From positions 1 through 35,711 of the forward strand of contig CAZCGE010000107.1 of NCBI GenBank assembly GCA_964498125.1: a DNA stretch of 35,711 bases. Direction: 5' to 3'. Below the pieces are notes generated by a model. The model made no database searches, had not been told where the DNA came from, and saw only the letters and a program-made list of their open reading frames with translations. Below are positions 31,852-35,711 of this stretch, in pieces. The stretch comes from CAMDBL01 sp964498125 (GTDB lineage Bacteria; Pseudomonadota; Alphaproteobacteria; Rhizobiales; Hyphomicrobiaceae). Numbering within the stretch: the stretch's first letter is position 1; each line of letters opens with the position of its first letter. The translations under genes and the position numbers were made by a program.

Positions 31852-33159
31852 ATGACTGCCCTTCCCGCACTGCCGCCAACGCCGATCGGACTGCTGGCTG
31901 GCGGCGGTAGCCTGCCCGTGGAGATTGCGCGCAGCATCATGCGGCGCGGTGGCCGCGTGCACGTCGTCGCCATCGCCGGCGAAGCCGACCAGGACTGGAC
32001 CGGCGTGCCCCACACCGAGGTCGGCTGGGGCAGCATCGGCGGCATGATCGGCGCTTTGCGAAGCGCGGATTGCCGTGATTTGATCATCATCGGCCGCGTC
32101 AAGCGGCCAAACCTGTGGCGCATGCGGCCGGATCTCGGCTTCTTCCAGCACATGCCGCGGCTGCTGCGGCTGGTCTCGGCGGGCGGCGACGACAGCCTGC
32201 TCAGGCGCGTCATTCGTTTTGTCGAAGACCTCGGATTTCGCGTGCGCGGCCCAGGCGAGCTGGCGCCTGATCTGCTGGCGAACTCCGGCGCCATCGGCAC
32301 ACATGCGCCTGATCCGCGGTTGGCGCGTGACATCGCCCTCGGCTTTGCCGTGGTGAATGCCTTGGGGCCATTCGACATTGGTCAGGCGGTCATCGTCGCT
32401 GGCGGACGGTTGGTGGCGGTGGAAGGCGCGGAAGGCACGGACGGGTTGTTGGCGCGGCTGCCGGCGTATGGTGGCGTGCGCGCACCCGCGACAGCGCGGC
32501 TCGGCATTCTGGTCAAATGCCCCAAGCCCGGCCAGGAGTTGCGCGTCGACATGCCGGTGATTGGTCCGCATACGGTGACGCTGGCTGAGACGAAGGGTCT
32601 GCATGGCATCGCCGTGGCCGCCGGCAGCGTGCTTCTGGCCGATCGCGGCGAGATGATCCGCCGCGCCGATGCAGCCGGCCTGTTTGTCGCCGGCTTTGCC
32701 GATGGCGCTTCGCCAGAATTAACGGACGGCAGCGCGATGCCAGAGCACACCACGGCGCCCCTGACAGCTTGCGTGGGCCGGCCGGGTCCGCACGATCTGG
32801 CCGACGCCCTGCTCGGCGGCAGCGTTCTCGGGGCGCTCATGGCCTATGCGCGGCACGCCTCCGTAATCGTCGCCCGCCAGCACGTCCTGGCTGTCGGTAT
32901 CGACGAGAGCCCGGACAGCTTCGCCGTGCGCGTCGGCCGGCTCAAGCAATGGGGCGACAACGGCCTGTGGCGGCGACGCGGCGTGCTGGCATTGTCGGAC
33001 GCGGGCCAGCTGGACATGCCGTGCCTGGAAAGCGCGGCGCGGGCGCGGCTGGCCGGAGTTGCGATGGCGCGCGGGGCGATGGCGTCACCCTACCTGCTCG
33101 AGGCCGCACGCCGTCTCGGGCTGTTCATCGTCGCACCGGCAGTCGAATCGGGAGGTTGA
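31852..33159 (+). CDS. lpxI: UDP-2,3-diacylglucosamine pyrophosphatase LpxI with extra C-terminal domain
   Basis: LpxI hydrolyses UDP-2,3-diacylglucosamine to lipid X and UMP, replacing LpxH in alphaproteobacteria. Residues 1-283 cover a normal LpxI: GLLAGGGSLPVEIA, the GRVKRP segment, SGAIGTHAP, VEGAEGTDGLL (190-200), and RVDMPVIGPHTV with the metal-binding Asp233. The protein is 435 residues against about 275-285 for the family. Residues about 312-431 look like a second copy of the C-terminal domain: SVIVARQHVLAVGIDESPDS aligns with 179-197, QLDMPCLES (Asp388) with RVDMPVIGP, and LLEAARRLGLFIVAPAV with the RADAAGLFVAGF end. The EGTD motif is not kept in the second copy. It starts 7 bases after lpxA and ends 2 bases before lpxB. 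Confidence 0.92.
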   Translation: MTALPALPPTPIGLLAGGGSLPVEIARSIMRRGGRVHVVAIAGEADQDWTGVPHTEVGWGSIGGMIGALRSADCRDLIIIGRVKRPNLWRMRPDLGFFQHMPRLLRLVSAGGDDSLLRRVIRFVEDLGFRVRGPGELAPDLLANSGAIGTHAPDPRLARDIALGFAVVNALGPFDIGQAVIVAGGRLVAVEGAEGTDGLLARLPAYGGVRAPATARLGILVKCPKPGQELRVDMPVIGPHTVTLAETKGLHGIAVAAGSVLLADRGEMIRRADAAGLFVAGFADGASPELTDGSAMPEHTTAPLTACVGRPGPHDLADALLGGSVLGALMAYARHASVIVARQHVLAVGIDESPDSFAVRVGRLKQWGDNGLWRRRGVLALSDAGQLDMPCLESAARARLAGVAMARGAMASPYLLEAARRLGLFIVAPAVESGG

Positions 33160-33161
33160 CC

Positions 33162-34388
33162 ATGACTGACGATGCCGCCCTGCGCCGATCAATTCCGCCA
33201 AACCAGCCCGGACGCGTGCTCACGCTCCTTGTCGTTGCCGGCGAGCATTCTGGCGACGCGCTGGGCGCCAAGCTGATGGCCGCCATCGACACGCGGCTTG
33301 GCGCCAATGGCGTGCGCTGGCTTGGCGTCGGCGGCGAGGAGATGGCACGCCAAGGGCTCAAATCCCTGTTTCCGCTCGCCGACGTGGCTGTCATGGGACC
33401 GCTGTCGATCCTGCCGCGCCTGCCGCGCATCCTGGCCCGCGTCCATCGCGTCGCGCACGTGGCCGTCGAGACACGACCCGATATCGTCATCATCATCGAC
33501 TCGCCGGAATTCACGCATCCCATTGCCTCGCGTATCCGCCGCCGGCTGCCCTCGGTACCGATCATCGACTACGTCTCGCCGAGCGTGTGGGCGTGGCGGC
33601 CGGGGCGGGCGCGCAAGATGCGCGCCTATATCGATCATGTGCTGGCGCTGCTGCCGTTCGAGCCCGACGCCCATCGCCGTCTCGGCGGCCCGCCCTGCAG
33701 CTATGTCGGCCATCCTCTGATCGAGCGCGTCGAGTGGATCGCCTCACGCGATGGCGGCGCCCTGGCGCGGCGTATCAACCTCGATCCAGCCCAGCCGGTG
33801 CTCGCCGTCCTGCCGGGCAGCCGTCCCTCCGAGGTTCGGCTGCACATGGAGCCGTTTGGCGCCGCCGTGGCTCTGCTCAGGCAACGGCACCCGACGCTGC
33901 AGGTCGTCATTCCCGCCGTCGCCTCGGTCCGCGCTCTGATCGAGGAGAAGTTAGCCTCCTGGCCGTTTAGGCCGACATTGGTGGAGGGCGAGGAGGACAA
34001 GTTTGCAGCCTTCCGGCTGGCACGCGCCGCGCTGGCGGTCTCGGGCACGGTGACGCTGGAGCTGGGCCTCGCCGGCACGCCCATGGTTGTCGCCTTTCGC
34101 GCCGACGCGCTGGCGGCACGGCTGCGCTTCCTCATCAAGGTCCAATCGATCATTCTGGCAAATCTGGTGCTCGGAGAAAATGCCTTCCCCGAGGTGATCC
34201 AGGAGGACGTGACGCCGGATCGGCTGGCGGCGACGGTGCAGCCGTTGCTGGGCGACACGCCCGAGCGCGCGGCCCAGCTCGCCGCCCTCGCGCAGATTCC
34301 CGAGAGGATGCGCCTGGCATCGGGCACGCCGAGCGAGGCGGCGGCGGAGATCGTGCTGCGATATGCGCTGACCGGACGGCAGGCATGA
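33162..34388 (+). CDS. lpxB: lipid-A-disaccharide synthase LpxB
   Basis: LpxB is the peripheral membrane glycosyltransferase (GT19) that joins lipid X to UDP-2,3-diacylglucosamine. The 408-residue protein shows VVAGEHSGDALGAKL, DSPEFTHPIA, YVSPSVWAWRPGRARKM, the LLPFEPD motif, YVGHPLIERV, LPGSRPSEVRLHMEPF and the nucleotide-binding AVSGTVTLELGLAGTPMVVA. GGAGG at the end of lpxI serves as its ribosome binding site. It closes the operon. Confidence 0.96.
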   Translation: MTDDAALRRSIPPNQPGRVLTLLVVAGEHSGDALGAKLMAAIDTRLGANGVRWLGVGGEEMARQGLKSLFPLADVAVMGPLSILPRLPRILARVHRVAHVAVETRPDIVIIIDSPEFTHPIASRIRRRLPSVPIIDYVSPSVWAWRPGRARKMRAYIDHVLALLPFEPDAHRRLGGPPCSYVGHPLIERVEWIASRDGGALARRINLDPAQPVLAVLPGSRPSEVRLHMEPFGAAVALLRQRHPTLQVVIPAVASVRALIEEKLASWPFRPTLVEGEEDKFAAFRLARAALAVSGTVTLELGLAGTPMVVAFRADALAARLRFLIKVQSIILANLVLGENAFPEVIQEDVTPDRLAATVQPLLGDTPERAAQLAALAQIPERMRLASGTPSEAAAEIVLRYALTGRQA

Positions 34389-34438
34389 GACAGGTGCGCC
34401 CAGCCACGCATTGCGCGCCTTGACCCCTGTCAACCGGC

Positions 34439-34503
34439 CTAGTCTTTTGTTTGTCGCATTTTCCAAGCCAAACCGGTGCCCACTTTGGCGGAAAATGCTC
34501 TAG
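34439..34503 (-). repeat. 105-bp dispersed repeat, half copy (copy 3)
   Basis: The GCATTTTCC...GGCGGAAAATGCTCTAG half of the element is present, in the same orientation as copy 1. The GAGCGCTTTCC half is missing. It lies between lpxB and the luciferase-like gene. Confidence 0.85.
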
Positions 34504-34532
34504 GGTCGGGACAGCCAACGGGGAACACGCCC

Positions 34533-35606
34533 ATGGATTTTGGAATCTTCAGCCTGATCAATCGGCGCGATCCGCGTCATACGGTATCCCAGCTGTTGCA
34601 CGAGACCGTGCAGCAGGTGCAGGCCGCGGAGGCCGCCGGCTTTGGCGTGTCTTGGACCACCGAGCATCATTACTCCAACTATTCGCTGACGCCGTCGCCG
34701 CTGATGATGGTGGCGCACTTGGCAGGACAGACCAAGCGCATCAAGCTCGGCACCGCGGTGATCCTGGCCTGCCTCTATGATCCCGCCCGGCTGCTCGGCG
34801 AGATCGGCTATGCCGACTGCCTTTCAGATGGCCGATTGATCCTCGGCGTCGGCTCGGGTTATCAGGCGCACGAACTCGCCCGCTTCGGCGTCAGTCTCGA
34901 GCAGTCGCGCGGCATGACCGAGGAAATGCTGCAGATCATCGAGCAGGCGTTCGCAACCGGCGCCGTCGCGTTCCAGGGCAAGCATTACCAGCTACCGCTG
35001 ACACATTTGTCCGTGCTGCCCGTGCAAAAAGGCGGCGTGCCGATTTGGCTCGCCGGCAATACGCCGCCCTCGATCGCTGTCGCGGCGCGCCGCGGCTATC
35101 CGCTGTTCGCCTCCGGATTCGGCCGCGATGTCGCCACCCTGGTCGAGGTGCGCAAGGGGGCGGAGGAGGTCTGGAAAGCCGAAGGCAAGAGCCTCGACAC
35201 GCTGCGCTTTTCGACGCTGCGCTATTGCCATGTCACCGACAGCAAGGCCGAAGCCCTGACGTTCGCGGAAAACGCGCGTTACCAGGTGCGCCAATCGCAG
35301 TATTTGCGGCGCGGACAGACAGCATTGCCGGGCGCTTTCCTGCCCGAGGAGGGATTCCCCGGCGAAATGAGCCCGGAGCAGCTCATGGCATGGAACCCGA
35401 TCGGTGATGCGCACATGGTGGCCGAAAAACTCGCCACCGAGATCAAGGCGGTCGACCCGGCACACATGGGCCTCTACATGACCATGGGCGCCACGCCGCA
35501 CGCCAGCGCCATGCGCTCGATCGAACGCTTCGGCGCCGACGTCCTGCCGCTCTTGCAACGCGCCTTGGGGCCGCTGGAGCGGATTGGGGCAGCTGCGGCG
35601 GCATGA
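34533..35606 (+). CDS. LLM class flavin-dependent oxidoreductase (luciferase-like)
   Basis: A 357-residue bacterial-luciferase-like TIM-barrel monooxygenase, using FMNH2 or F420-type cofactor with O2. Landmarks are MDFGIFSLI, WTTEHHYSNYSLTPSPLMMV, RIKLGTAVILACLYDPARLLGEI, DCLSDGRLILGVGSGYQ and VPIWLAGNTPPSIAVAARRG. GGGGAA precedes the ATG at 34533; a longer reading to 34476 only translates the repeat. The flavin reductase 6 kb upstream could in principle supply reduced flavin. Substrate unknown. Confidence 0.9.
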   Translation: MDFGIFSLINRRDPRHTVSQLLHETVQQVQAAEAAGFGVSWTTEHHYSNYSLTPSPLMMVAHLAGQTKRIKLGTAVILACLYDPARLLGEIGYADCLSDGRLILGVGSGYQAHELARFGVSLEQSRGMTEEMLQIIEQAFATGAVAFQGKHYQLPLTHLSVLPVQKGGVPIWLAGNTPPSIAVAARRGYPLFASGFGRDVATLVEVRKGAEEVWKAEGKSLDTLRFSTLRYCHVTDSKAEALTFAENARYQVRQSQYLRRGQTALPGAFLPEEGFPGEMSPEQLMAWNPIGDAHMVAEKLATEIKAVDPAHMGLYMTMGATPHASAMRSIERFGADVLPLLQRALGPLERIGAAAAA

Positions 35607-35616
35607 TGAACACTTT

Positions 35617-35711
35617 GCCACGTCGTGCAGGATGCGCGCTTCGCCACGTCGTGCAGGATGCGCGCTTCGCCACGTCGTGCAGGATGCGCGCTTCGCCACG
35701 TCGTGCAGGAT
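35617..35711. repeat. 26-bp tandem repeat, at least 3.6 copies, runs off window
   Basis: The unit GCCACGTCGTGCAGGATGCG (first 20 bases of 26, then CGCTTC) begins at 35617, 35643, 35669 and 35695 with no visible variation. The array continues past the window end. The period is not a multiple of three and no gene is supported over it. Confidence 0.92.

Noticed and set aside
35617..35711. CRISPR array
   Set aside because: The 26-bp units are directly adjacent with no spacers, and no cas genes are present.

Overview
The window looks like chromosomal DNA of a high-GC alphaproteobacterium, probably Hyphomicrobiales (Rhizobiales) or a close relative. Evidence for this is the lpxD-fabZ-lpxA-lpxI-lpxB order with LpxI rather than LpxH, the rsmI-yraN pair, the twin-transmembrane protein next to a PduO-type adenosyltransferase, an Flp pilin with a CpaC-type N-domain protein, and dispersed 105-bp palindromic repeats of a style I associate with rhizobia. 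I cannot name genus or species. No rRNA, tRNA, CRISPR array, transposase or phage gene was seen.

Layout. 1-763 holds no gene I can support. 764-8361 is mostly housekeeping: an MlaC-like periplasmic protein, yraN/rsmI (minus strand), a small twin-TM protein, a cobalamin adenosyltransferase, a rhomboid protease, a biotin-dependent acyl-CoA carboxylase alpha subunit (minus) and an MFS transporter. 8423-15285 is a sparse accessory stretch. It holds a 56-residue Flp pilin (minus), an AT-rich divergent spacer, a secreted CpaC N-domain protein, a decayed or frameshifted coding fragment, a 27-residue membrane microprotein with a strong Shine-Dalgarno, a secreted Ser/Gly-rich subtilisin-like protease, and an ECF sigma/anti-sigma pair with its own ECF-type promoter. 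15982-21652 is transport: an orphan TRAP large permease, then an operon of NitT/TauT-type ABC ATPase, permease, an alpha/beta hydrolase and the substrate-binding protein. A small ORF and a RelE/ParE-type toxin-antitoxin pair follow (21698-22376). 22516-29143 is a catabolic patchwork: BT1-like MFS transporter, thiolase, Gfo/Idh/MocA oxidoreductase, maleylacetoacetate-isomerase-like GST, carboxymuconolactone-decarboxylase-like protein, flavin reductase and cupin. It is punctuated by four GGGGTCAGACCC palindromes. 29432-34388 is the lipid A operon, followed by a luciferase-like monooxygenase and a 26-bp tandem repeat at the window edge.

How the genes work together. The lpx operon supplies the early lipid A steps (LpxA, LpxD, LpxI, LpxB) and fatty-acid dehydration (FabZ). 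The ABC operon probably imports a small organic compound that the embedded hydrolase cleaves, and the neighbouring thiolase, CMD, GST and flavin reductase genes fit aromatic or acyl-CoA catabolism, but the substrate cannot be read from sequence. Points most worth a second look: an LpxI with an apparent second copy of its C-terminal domain; a flavin reductase whose only well-placed start is ATT; the clustered GGGGTCAGACCC palindromes; the small-protein genes; and the pilin/protease/sigma region as a possible uncharacterised surface module.
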